A stretch of 10,591 nucleotides of DNA from contig JAZNYL010000088.1 in assembly GCA_045594445.1 (NCBI GenBank), positions 1 to 10,591 on the forward strand. The letters are read 5' to 3'. Of this stretch, positions 1 to 5,964 are shown piece after piece. The first letter of the stretch is position 1, and each line of letters starts with the position of its first letter. Made by a program: the position numbers and the translations under genes. Source of the DNA: SVQP01 sp045594445. Its GTDB lineage: Bacteria > Bacillota > Clostridia > Oscillospirales > CAG-272. The notes below the pieces were generated by a model. It was not told where the DNA came from. It ran no database searches and saw only the letters and a list, made by a program, of their open reading frames with translations.

Positions 1-2
1 AT

Positions 3-137
3 CAAGCTTATTTAGATTGCTCACAGGAGACCTCCGCTTTGGTCGATCACGAGGTGCAAAAGCGTTTGCAGGCCTGCTATCAGGATGCGAAAAACCTGCT
101 GACCGCCAACCGAAACTTACTGGATGAAATTTCTGCC
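3..137 (+). pseudogene. ftsH: FtsH (M41 AAA+ zinc protease) C-terminal fragment, broken at both ends
   Basis: One open frame reads ...CSQETSALVDHEVQKRL, then CYQDAKNLLTANRNLLDEISA. The pattern of (A)LVDxEVxxxxxxxYxxAKxLLxxNRxxLDEI is the conserved helix near the end of the protease domain of FtsH, the membrane-bound ATP-dependent zinc protease that degrades unassembled and damaged membrane proteins. The 5' part, including the AAA+ domain and the HEXXH site, lies outside the window. The family normally continues with a segment like (A)LLEKETLxGxE after this helix. Here the frame instead runs into antisense sequence of the neighbouring CofE-like gene at about base 137 and stops at 180-182. The C-terminal tail is therefore missing. 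Family recognition is by eye from this short stretch. The break could be a real rearrangement or an assembly chimera. Confidence 0.68.
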
Positions 138-973
138 ATGACCTCGATCATCTTGCCGGTAGCGTCGTACAACTTCTTCTGAATGGTGTCAACCACAACC
201 TGGCAATCTCTGGGGAACAGCTTGACCTGATCCTCGGTTGCCTTGTTGGAGCCCAGCAGACCGTAGTGCTCGTTGTAGCCGCTACCGTCCACGCTCTCGG
301 TCAGAATATCGTCAAGGCCCAGCGCGATCTCGGCTCCTGCAGCCTTCAGGATGCGCTTGGTGCGTGCTCTGGTGTGAATGTCGCAGCACAGCACGTTCTT
401 GGTATAATTCAGGATAGCCTTGGGGTTGTTTGCAAAAATGATCTCGCAATCAGCGCCCGATTCGCGAATCAGCTGCTCGTAGTACTCCACGTAGTCCACG
501 CCTGTAAAGGTGTGCTTTTCATAGCCGAAAAGCTCGCGGTACTGTGCAAGAGTCAGAACGTCGCGATAGGGGTCAACACCCTTTTCGTCCATCATCTCAA
601 CGCTGATCAGATGGTTGCCTACCTCGTCAGAGGGGTAAGAGAGCATAAGCACGATTTTCTTAGCACCCTTGGCAATGCCACGCAGGCAGATTGCAAAGCG
701 GTTACGGCTGAGAATGGGGAAGATCACGCCAACGGTGCCGCCGCCAAGCTTGGCGCGTACGTCGGTGGCAATATTGTCAACAGATGCGTAGTTGCCCTGT
801 GCTCTTGCAACAACGGCCTCGGTCATAGCCACAATATCTCTGTCGTGGAATGCAAAGCCTGCGTCCTCGGACGCTTCAAGAATACAGGAGGTAACGATCT
901 CTGTGATGTCGTCTCCTTGGCGAATGATGGGAGCGCGAACTCCGCGGGAAATGGTGCCGATCATGCGACTCAT
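138..973 (-). CDS. CofE-like protein (coenzyme F420-0:L-glutamate ligase family), C-terminally truncated
   Basis: The 279 visible residues begin MSRMIGTISRGVRAPIIRQG and carry the hallmarks of the CofE-like family of Firmicutes: DRDIVAMTEAVVARAQGNY (44-62), GGGTVGVIFPILSRNRF (77-93), LSYPSDEVGNHL (111-122) and DCDIH/TRARTKR (near 197-207). CofE itself adds gamma-linked glutamates to F420-0 using GTP. Clostridia of this type are not known to make F420, so the true substrate is uncertain. As I recall, related proteins are near 390-400 residues, so about a quarter is missing. The family match ends at Met279 (137-139), and the remaining frame down to base 80 is antisense to the FtsH fragment. ATG at 971-973 is chosen because AAAGGAG lies 8 nt upstream. 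An upstream in-frame ATG at 1004-1006 has no such site. It is transcribed alone from the promoter at 1042-1070. Confidence 0.75.
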
Positions 974-1041
974 AATAAATTCTCCTTTGGGTAGTGCCCG
1001 ATGCACTCAGCATCGATACACCACAAAATTAACCACAGTAT

Positions 1042-1070
1042 ATTATAACACTAATTATGCTGCAATGCAA
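1042..1070 (-). promoter_or_regulatory. Sigma-A promoter of the CofE-like gene
   Basis: On the - strand, TTGCAT (1065-1070) and TATAAT (1042-1047) are separated by exactly 17 bp. The predicted start is near 1035, which gives a leader of about 60 nt that contains the AAAGGAG ribosome binding site. Confidence 0.7.
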
Positions 1071-1175
1071 TATTATTTACAAAAAAAATCGTGTTTTTTT
1101 AAAAAAGCATCACGTATTCGGATCAATGCCATTAAGTTAAGAAAAATCCGAAGCCGACAAGAGTGTGGAATAGAT

Positions 1176-1350
1176 GCGCGCTAGAAAGGCGTCCCCCGAG
1201 GGGAAGCTGTCGCGCAGCGACTGAAGGGGAGTTGCGGACTATACAGTATGGTAATCCGTTCGGCAGTAACAATTCAAACTCAAACTTACGCATTCCCCTT
1301 CAGTCGCCTGCGGCGCCAGCTTCCCCCCGGGGGACGCCTTTGTAGTGCAC
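1176..1350. repeat. MITE-like inverted-repeat element with nested hairpins
   Basis: Two arms of about 52 bp face each other. The left arm is 1185-1236 (starting AAAGGCGTCCCCCGAGGGGA). The right arm is 1289-1341 and, read in reverse complement, starts AAAGGCGTCCCCCGGGGGGA. Both then read AAGCTG, a small GC-rich inner hairpin, and GCGACTGAAGGGGA. Weaker matching extends the tips to 1176 and 1350 (CTAxAAAGGCG). The 52-bp interior (1237-1288) has no coding frame. Each arm can also fold on itself. The layout is that of a non-autonomous MITE-like repeat, and similar AAAGGCGTCCCC...CTGAAGGGGA repeats are, to my knowledge, dispersed in gut Clostridia genomes. It sits between the CofE-like promoter and the HAD terminator and interrupts no gene. 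Only a possible TAG target duplication is visible. Confidence 0.72.
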
Positions 1351-1364
1351 GCTTTGTTCTGTCT

Positions 1365-1392
1365 AAAAAAGCCCGAGGCGTGCGCCTCGGGC
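1365..1392 (-). terminator. Rho-independent terminator of the HAD-family gene
   Basis: On the - strand a perfect 10-bp stem, GCCCGAGGCG/CGCCTCGGGC (1371-1380 with 1383-1392), has a 2-nt loop and is followed by six T (1365-1370). It lies 7 bp beyond the stop codon of the HAD-family gene. Confidence 0.9.
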
Positions 1393-1399
1393 TTGGGTG

Positions 1400-2263
1400 T
1401 CAGATATCCTTTTTTCTGGTTCTCTTGTAATGCGAGAGCTGCTGACGCTCCTCAATTTTGAGCTTTTCGGTAATCGCCATGTTTTCGATCATGAGCTTGA
1501 CGATCTTTTCCATGGTGGAGTTTTCGGAGTAGTCGGCCACGCAGACGTAATTGATGCGGTCATCGTCCACCAAAGGCTTGACCGTATCGCCCTTGCCCTC
1601 GGGGTAAACCGCGATCGACTTGCCACCGCGTTCCTTGACCATTTTCATACAGGGAATATCGGTCAGACCGTCGCCCACGTAGATCATGTTCTGATATGCA
1701 ATGCGGCGCAGGCTCTCGTCCTGCTCACGGTTGACGCTCTCATCGTCGGTCACGTCTAAAATACCCTTGGAAATGCGGTAAATGTACTGTGTTTTGAGCG
1801 TGTAATTGATGGCCAGCGCAGGCCAGATCGCCTCACCGCTCTTGTCGTACAGGTATCTGCAGGCAAATACCTTTTTGAAGTATTTCGCAAGCGGCGTACC
1901 TTCAATGATTTCCTGCGTGCCCGAGGAAATGATATAGTGCTCAATTTCCACGCCAAGCGACTTACCAAAGGCGTTGATGCGGTCAAACCAAGTGACCACG
2001 CCGTTGTAAAGCTCCACGTGCTCACCGCAGGAGCGCAGATATTCGCGGGTCAGGGGAATGCCTCTCTTTTTGCATTCGCGGATCATGACCAGCATATAGG
2101 AAAGAATTCGCTCAGCCTCGTTTTCGCGGGCGATGCGACCTGCCTCGCCCCAGAATTCCTCCGAGGTCATGCCAAGGTTCTTGATAAAGTCGTATTCCTG
2201 CATGTCGGTGGTACAGAGTGTTTTATCAAAATCGTATAAAATTGCTATAGTTGTTTTAGCCAT
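1400..2263 (-). CDS. HAD-superfamily phosphatase (phosphoserine phosphatase-like)
   Basis: This 287-residue soluble protein carries the haloacid dehalogenase catalytic set. Motif I is YDFDKTLC, with nucleophile Asp11 and acid Asp13. Motif II is IISSG (111-115), Lys157 is a plausible motif III lysine, and motif IV is VGDGLTDIP (196-204), whose acidic residues bind Mg2+. The insertion between motifs I and II is a helical cap typical of phosphoserine-phosphatase-like (C1-type) members. The proteins hydrolyse phosphomonoesters, but the substrate cannot be read from the sequence. ATG at 2261-2263 is chosen because AAGGAGG lies 6 nt upstream. The longer frame to 2293 would bury that site. The basic C-terminal tail (RTRKKDI) is unremarkable. 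It is monocistronic, running from the promoter at 2340-2368 to the terminator at 1365-1392, and is divergent from spo0A. Confidence 0.85.
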   Translation of the reverse strand: MAKTTIAILYDFDKTLCTTDMQEYDFIKNLGMTSEEFWGEAGRIARENEAERILSYMLVMIRECKKRGIPLTREYLRSCGEHVELYNGVVTWFDRINAFGKSLGVEIEHYIISSGTQEIIEGTPLAKYFKKVFACRYLYDKSGEAIWPALAINYTLKTQYIYRISKGILDVTDDESVNREQDESLRRIAYQNMIYVGDGLTDIPCMKMVKERGGKSIAVYPEGKGDTVKPLVDDDRINYVCVADYSENSTMEKIVKLMIENMAITEKLKIEERQQLSHYKRTRKKDI

Positions 2264-2339
2264 TGGTTGCCTCCTTTTTTGTCGGTTTGGCATTTATCGG
2301 AATATATAGAAATAATCATAATCTCATAGTGGGGGATTC

Positions 2340-2368
2340 ATTCTACCACAAAACGCGCGGGAAATCAA
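2340..2368 (-). promoter_or_regulatory. Sigma-A promoter of the HAD-family gene
   Basis: On the - strand, TTGATT (2363-2368) and TAGAAT (2340-2345) are 17 bp apart. The predicted start is near 2333, leaving a leader of about 70 nt before the AAGGAGG site and the ATG at 2263. Confidence 0.6.
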
Positions 2369-2490
2369 GAGTAAATGTATGGAATTATTCGGATTTACAA
2401 AAAAATTCACATCTTTTGCTCGCTTTGTGTCAAAGATCGGGGAGAGCCGCGCGTCAATTTCCCGACACCAATTTCTAAAATATGATGTGC

Positions 2491-2531
2491 AATTGGTAAA
2501 GAATTATACAAATTGGTAAATATTTACAATT
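2491..2531. promoter_or_regulatory. Candidate operator: AATTGGTAAA direct repeat and GTAAATATTTAC dyad upstream of spo0A
   Basis: AATTGGTAAA occurs at 2491-2500 and again at 2511-2520. The 20-bp spacing is about two helical turns, so both copies face the same side of the DNA. The second copy runs into a perfect 12-bp dyad, GTAAATATTTAC (2516-2527). The group lies about 40-80 bp upstream of the spo0A -35 box. Position and symmetry suggest protein binding, but I cannot name the regulator. Confidence 0.4.
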
Positions 2532-2534
2532 CTG

Positions 2535-2543
2535 CGCGACAAA
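2535..2543 (-). promoter_or_regulatory. Possible 0A box (Spo0A binding site) upstream of spo0A
   Basis: Read on the - strand this is TTTGTCGCG, matching 7 of 9 positions of the Bacillus-type 0A box TTTGTCGAA. It lies about 30 bp upstream of the -35 hexamer of spo0A, where autoregulation would be plausible. A motif this short also occurs by chance: TTTGTCGGT near 2278 and TTTTGTCGGG near 9541 are similar and have other explanations. Confidence 0.3.
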
Positions 2544-2572
2544 GTTTGGTAGGTATTTCGTTCGTTTGCATC

Positions 2573-2601
2573 TTGCAATTATTTCCAATTTATGGTAAAA
2601 T
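2573..2601 (+). promoter_or_regulatory. Sigma-A promoter of spo0A
   Basis: TTGCAA (2573-2578) and TAAAAT (2596-2601) are spaced by 17 bp. The predicted start is near 2608, leaving a leader of about 32 nt. The in-frame ATG at 2592 lies inside this promoter and would not be on the message, so the start at 2640 is preferred. Confidence 0.7.
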
Positions 2602-2639
2602 ATGCACATAAAAGGAAATTACAGGAGGACACGAATTTC

Positions 2640-3437
2640 ATGGATACAAATATCAAAATACTGATCGCTGACGAGAATTCCGCGCAGCGCGCAACGCTCA
2701 GAGAGGGGCTTTCGCGCCTGGGCTACCGTTATATAGAAGAGGCTTCCAACGGGGAAGAAGCCCTTTCCAAGATCAACCGCTACCATCCCGACGTAGCCCT
2801 GATCGACGTCTGGCTTTCCAAGCTGGACGGCATCGGCGTGATTCGCAGCTGCCGCCAGCTCGACCTCTCGCCCGATTCCGCGCCCGCGTTTATCATCACC
2901 TCGCCGGTCTCCAATCAGAATCTGTTCATTCAGGCCATGGGCGCAGGAGCGTCGCTCTGCCTGATCAAGCCCATCAATCCTATCAGCCTTTCGGACCATC
3001 TGCGCGATCTGGATCGCGGCAGAGAAGGTACAAGCAAGGTAACCGTACCGACCGCAAAGGTGCAGGAGATTGACGACCGTACACCCGATATTGAAACGCA
3101 GGTGACCAAGATCATTCATCAGATCGGCGTGCCTGCGCATATCAAGGGCTATCAGTATCTGCGCACCGCCATTCTGCTGACCGTCAACGACTCGGATATC
3201 ATCAATTCAGTCACCAAGGTCCTGTATCCCAGCGTGGCAAAGAAATATCAGACCACCACAAGCCGCGTGGAGCGCGCCATCCGCCACGCCATCGAGGTCG
3301 CGTGGGACAGAGGCGACGTGGATACGCTCAACTCCTATTTTGGGTATACCATTCAGAACAACAGAGGAAAGCCCACCAATAGCGAGTTTATCGCCATGAT
3401 TGCGGATAATCTCAGGCTCAAATATAAGCTGTATTAA
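2640..3437 (+). CDS. spo0A: Spo0A, master response regulator of sporulation
   Basis: This is a 265-residue two-domain regulator of the usual Spo0A length. The receiver domain (about 5-125) has acidic Asp11/Glu12, phosphoacceptor Asp56 in LIDVW, Thr87 and Lys110 in LIKP. A variable linker spans about 126-150. The Spo0A-type DNA-binding domain (about 151-265) starts VTKIIHQIGVPAHIKGYQYL and contains the SRVERAIRHAIEVAW recognition-helix region (208-222) and GKPTNSEFIAMIAD near the end, all very typical. Phosphorylated Spo0A dimerises and binds 0A boxes to start sporulation and alter stationary-phase genes. The start ATG at 2640 follows AGGAGG by 11 nt, which is slightly long, and the alternative at 2592 lies inside the promoter. 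A candidate 0A box and dyad repeats lie upstream. It is monocistronic, with a bidirectional terminator just downstream. The second acidic residue is Glu where Bacillus has Asp, which should still bind the metal. Confidence 0.96.
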   Translation: MDTNIKILIADENSAQRATLREGLSRLGYRYIEEASNGEEALSKINRYHPDVALIDVWLSKLDGIGVIRSCRQLDLSPDSAPAFIITSPVSNQNLFIQAMGAGASLCLIKPINPISLSDHLRDLDRGREGTSKVTVPTAKVQEIDDRTPDIETQVTKIIHQIGVPAHIKGYQYLRTAILLTVNDSDIINSVTKVLYPSVAKKYQTTTSRVERAIRHAIEVAWDRGDVDTLNSYFGYTIQNNRGKPTNSEFIAMIADNLRLKYKLY

Positions 3438-3480
3438 AAAAACGCCGTGACGGATAACCGTCACGGCGCTCTGTTTTGTT
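3436..3480. terminator. Bidirectional terminator between convergent spo0A and the M48 protease gene
   Basis: A perfect 11-bp stem, CGCCGTGACGG/CCGTCACGGCG (3443-3453 with 3458-3468), has the 4-nt loop ATAA. It is flanked by A7 on the left, which is a U-tract for - strand transcripts, and by CTCTGTTTTGTTT on the right for + strand transcripts. It starts directly at the spo0A stop codon and lies 5 bp from the 3' end of the M48 gene. Confidence 0.92.
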
Positions 3481-3484
3481 TGAA

Positions 3485-4717
3485 TTATTCTTTGTTTTCG
3501 AGCTGCTTCTCCACCGCGGCGATTCTTTCGGCGAGCGGGGGATGGGAGTAGTCCATCAGCACGTCCAGGCGGGCGGGCGCGAGGTGTGCGAAGTTTTCGC
3601 GCGCCAGCTTTTTGAGCGCGGTGATCATGGCAGGGCCGTACCCCTCCTTGACCGCCTGCGCGTCGGCCTTATATTCGGCTGCGCGGCTGCGCGCGTTCAT
3701 GATCATGCCGGTCAGCGGCTGCACAAGCCCCAGCACGCAGCCAACCAGGATGTAGGCAAAGCCGTAGTTGACCTCGGTAAATCCGAACGAGGTGTGCAGA
3801 ATGGGTTCGCGGACGGCGATCCATACCATCACGCCCATCAGCAAGAGGTTGCCGATGTTGAGAATCTGACCTTTGAGCACGTCCTTGTGCAGACCGTGGC
3901 CAAGCTCGTGCGCGAATACGGCGCAAATTTCGTCGGGCGTCATGGCATTGACCAAGTTGTCGTAGAGCACGATGGTCTTCATTTTGCCAAAGCCCGTAAA
4001 GTAGGCGTTGAGCTTGGTGGTGCGGCGAGAGGCGTCCATGACCTCGATCGCCTTGACTTTATATCCGTGCTTGGTCAAAAGCTCCATGAGTCTGTCCTTG
4101 AGCTCACCGTCCTCAAGGGGCGTAAACTTGTTGCCAATGCGGCTGAAAATGGGGTACATGAACGAAATGAACAGCGAGAAGAGGAACATGGCAGCGGCAA
4201 AGGCCACGATCATCCAGTCGCCAAGCCAAAGGTGAATGGCGAGCAGCAGCATAGCCAGAGCCAGAGAGAGGAACAGCTCCAGCGAATTGGAACGGATCTG
4301 GTCAAAGATAAAGGTCTTGATCGTGGTACGGTTAAAGCCGTATTTCTGCTCGATGACCATGTTGAACAGATAGCTGCGCACGATGCCGGGGATCAGGTTG
4401 GCCAGCAGATCCAGCACAATGACCGAGAACAGCTGCATAAACCAGTTTTCAACAGGGAAGAGCGAGGCTGCCCACGCGTATGCGTTGGTGGCCAGCAGTA
4501 CAAGAGAAATGACTGCGCCAATGCAGATAAAGATCAGCGACAGGCGGGATTTTTCGCGGCTGTAGCGTTTCCAGTTGGCGTAAGTTTCGGCGTCGTAGAC
4601 GTCGGCAAGGTTTGCGGGTGTGGGATTGTTTGCAGAGCGCATCTCCACGATGCCAAGCACGATGCGGTAGGCTGTGCTGAGCAGTACGATCAGAATAATG
4701 ATGAGTTTGGTTACCAT
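3485..4717 (-). CDS. M48-family membrane zinc metallopeptidase, Ste24-type
   Basis: This 410-residue polytopic membrane protein has hydrophobic segments at about 3-21, 61-80, 95-112, 148-185, 287-303 and 318-340. The zinc site is HELGH (His270, Glu271, His274), with the downstream ligand Glu348 in SRAAEYKADA. The C-terminal MDYSHPPLAERI (388-399) is also conserved in Ste24-type (M48A) proteases. The N-terminal segment YDAETYANWKRYSREKSRL and the NxYFTGFGKMKTIVLYDNL block preceding the active site fit Ste24 better than the shorter HtpX. Such enzymes cleave membrane-associated or misfolded proteins, but the bacterial substrate is unknown. The ATG at 4717 follows AGAGGT by about 6 nt. It has its own promoter at 4748-4776, so it is transcriptionally separate from the acyltransferase genes upstream despite the shared strand. 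Confidence 0.9.
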   Translation of the reverse strand: MVTKLIIILIVLLSTAYRIVLGIVEMRSANNPTPANLADVYDAETYANWKRYSREKSRLSLIFICIGAVISLVLLATNAYAWAASLFPVENWFMQLFSVIVLDLLANLIPGIVRSYLFNMVIEQKYGFNRTTIKTFIFDQIRSNSLELFLSLALAMLLLAIHLWLGDWMIVAFAAAMFLFSLFISFMYPIFSRIGNKFTPLEDGELKDRLMELLTKHGYKVKAIEVMDASRRTTKLNAYFTGFGKMKTIVLYDNLVNAMTPDEICAVFAHELGHGLHKDVLKGQILNIGNLLLMGVMVWIAVREPILHTSFGFTEVNYGFAYILVGCVLGLVQPLTGMIMNARSRAAEYKADAQAVKEGYGPAMITALKKLARENFAHLAPARLDVLMDYSHPPLAERIAAVEKQLENKE

Positions 4718-4747
4718 AATTGACCTCTGTATGTATTTTGATAGTTC

Positions 4748-4776
4748 ATTATAGCACGCATTAGAGGGAAATGCAA
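4748..4776 (-). promoter_or_regulatory. Sigma-A promoter of the M48 peptidase gene
   Basis: On the - strand, TTGCAT (4771-4776) and TATAAT (4748-4753) are 17 bp apart, the same hexamers and spacing as the CofE-like promoter. The predicted start is near 4741, giving a leader of about 24 nt. Confidence 0.75.
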
Positions 4777-4786
4777 GGGAAATGAG

Positions 4787-4821
4787 AAAAAAGAGAGAGA
4801 ACGGCGTTCTCTCTCTTTTTT
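4787..4821 (-). terminator. Rho-independent terminator after the DHHW-family gene
   Basis: A long stem pairs AGAGAGAGAAC (4792-4802) with GTTCTCTCTCT (4806-4816) around a 3-nt loop, and outer A6/T6 tracts extend it. On the - strand it ends in TTTTTT. It begins 3 bp beyond the stop codon of the DHHW-family gene and ends that transcript ahead of the M48 promoter. Confidence 0.88.
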
Positions 4822-4824
4822 CTG

Positions 4825-5946
4825 TTACTTGAGCTCAGAGCTTGCATTGAGGATCAGCGTGCTGTAAAGGAACAGAACGTCTGCGTTGTCAAAGTTAACG
4901 CCCATGAGCAGAAGCTGAGGAATCTGATAACGGGTATCAATGACCGTGATCTTTGCGTAGTCGTCGATCATCAGCGGGATGATGCTGCGGCCGTAGGAGT
5001 CACGGAAGATGACCAGCTCCTTGTCGGTCTTTGCATTGGGATTCTCGATGACCAGCTTTGCGATCTCACCGCCAAGGAACATGTCGTAAGCGTCCTTGCC
5101 GTGCGCTCTCTCCATGTCGTAGATCGAACCGGGCTTGTTCTTCTCAAAGTTGAACACCTTGACGTTTTCCATGTTTTCGTTGGTGTAGTAGGTGATGGTC
5201 TCGGCCGCCAGGGGCTTGGGGGCACGGCCTGCATAAACACCGTAGAAGGGAACGTCCAGCGTGTTTTCTACGTAGGTGCTGTCGTGATTGCCGCCCATAC
5301 CGTCTACCAGCAGCTTTGCAATGTCGATCAGATACTTCTGATTCCAGTGTGTATCCGATGCGTAGTAGTCGCTTGCCTCCAGACTATCCTTGATATTGAT
5401 ATACTTGGCAAACTCCACACTGCCAAGCATCTGCTCAATGAATTCGTCGTAGTCCATGGAGAGGTAGCCGTTCTGCTCGGCAAGGAAGTAGCCCTTGTCG
5501 GGAATGATCGAGATATAGGGGGTGATACCCTTTTTCTCAAGATAGGTCTTATAGATAAAGGTGATGCGATCCGCTGCGTGTGCAATGGATTCCTCGTCGA
5601 TCTCCTCCTGCATTTCGGCAGCAATGCCGTCAACGACGAACACGCCGTCCTTATCCTTCTGCAAGAAGACGTTGGAGCCTACCCAGGCCTTGATGTTGCG
5701 GAAGAAGTCTCTGAAGGGGAAGTTATCGGGGGCGTAGTTGTCGTCAAACTGCTTCATGAAGCTCTCGCCGTATTCCAGGCCGTCCTTCATGATGGATTCC
5801 AGTGTCACCTCGGGGAACTTTGCGGGCTCGCGGCGCTCGCTGTCCAGAAACTCTGCCTTGGGAAGAAGAAGGAAAAGTGCACAGAAGCCGAAAACCATAA
5901 CTGCCATAATGGCACAGTTCAGAATATTTTTAATTTTTGTACTCAC
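4825..5946 (-). CDS. DHHW-family / AlgX-AlgJ-like SGNH-fold protein, partner of the adjacent MBOAT
   Basis: This 373-residue protein has one N-terminal membrane segment (about 10-28) and an extracytoplasmic remainder. YYASDTHWNQKYL (194-206) matches the Asp-x-His-Trp catalytic signature of the AlgJ/AlgX and DHHW families. FRDSYGRS (314-321) supplies the candidate serine nucleophile Ser317. NFPFRD (75-80) is also typical of the group. Together with an MBOAT partner these proteins are thought to move an acyl (usually acetyl) group onto an extracellular glycan or cell-wall polymer. The start is GTG (5944-5946), chosen because AAGGAGGT lies 9 nt upstream and the reading frame fits. It sits 18 bp after the MBOAT stop codon, with its ribosome binding site inside that gap, so the two are almost certainly co-transcribed and co-translated in quantity. 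A strong terminator follows. The acceptor polymer is not indicated. Confidence 0.82.
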   Translation of the reverse strand: MSTKIKNILNCAIMAVMVFGFCALFLLLPKAEFLDSERREPAKFPEVTLESIMKDGLEYGESFMKQFDDNYAPDNFPFRDFFRNIKAWVGSNVFLQKDKDGVFVVDGIAAEMQEEIDEESIAHAADRITFIYKTYLEKKGITPYISIIPDKGYFLAEQNGYLSMDYDEFIEQMLGSVEFAKYINIKDSLEASDYYASDTHWNQKYLIDIAKLLVDGMGGNHDSTYVENTLDVPFYGVYAGRAPKPLAAETITYYTNENMENVKVFNFEKNKPGSIYDMERAHGKDAYDMFLGGEIAKLVIENPNAKTDKELVIFRDSYGRSIIPLMIDDYAKITVIDTRYQIPQLLLMGVNFDNADVLFLYSTLILNASSELK

Positions 5947-5964
5947 GTTACTTTTACCTCCTTA

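Noticed and set aside
1185..1341. CRISPR array or attachment site at the paired repeats
   Set aside because: There are only two copies, in inverted orientation, with one 52-bp interior, which fits a MITE-like element. The repeats near 10162-10324 are likewise too few and irregular for CRISPR.
2278..2286. 0A-box-like TTTGTCGGT upstream of the HAD gene
   Set aside because: It coincides with the HAD gene's ribosome binding site and leader and matches only 7 of 9 positions, so chance is the simpler explanation.
2611..2640. Sigma-H-like promoter (AAAGGAAAT, 11-bp gap, then CACGAATTT) near spo0A
   Set aside because: It overlaps the ribosome binding site and would start transcription at or after the start codon, so it could not yield a full Spo0A message.
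3485..4717. Naming the M48 gene htpX
   Set aside because: The 410-residue length, the N-terminal YDAETYANWK-type segment and the conserved block before HELGH fit Ste24-type members. HtpX is shorter, at about 290 residues.
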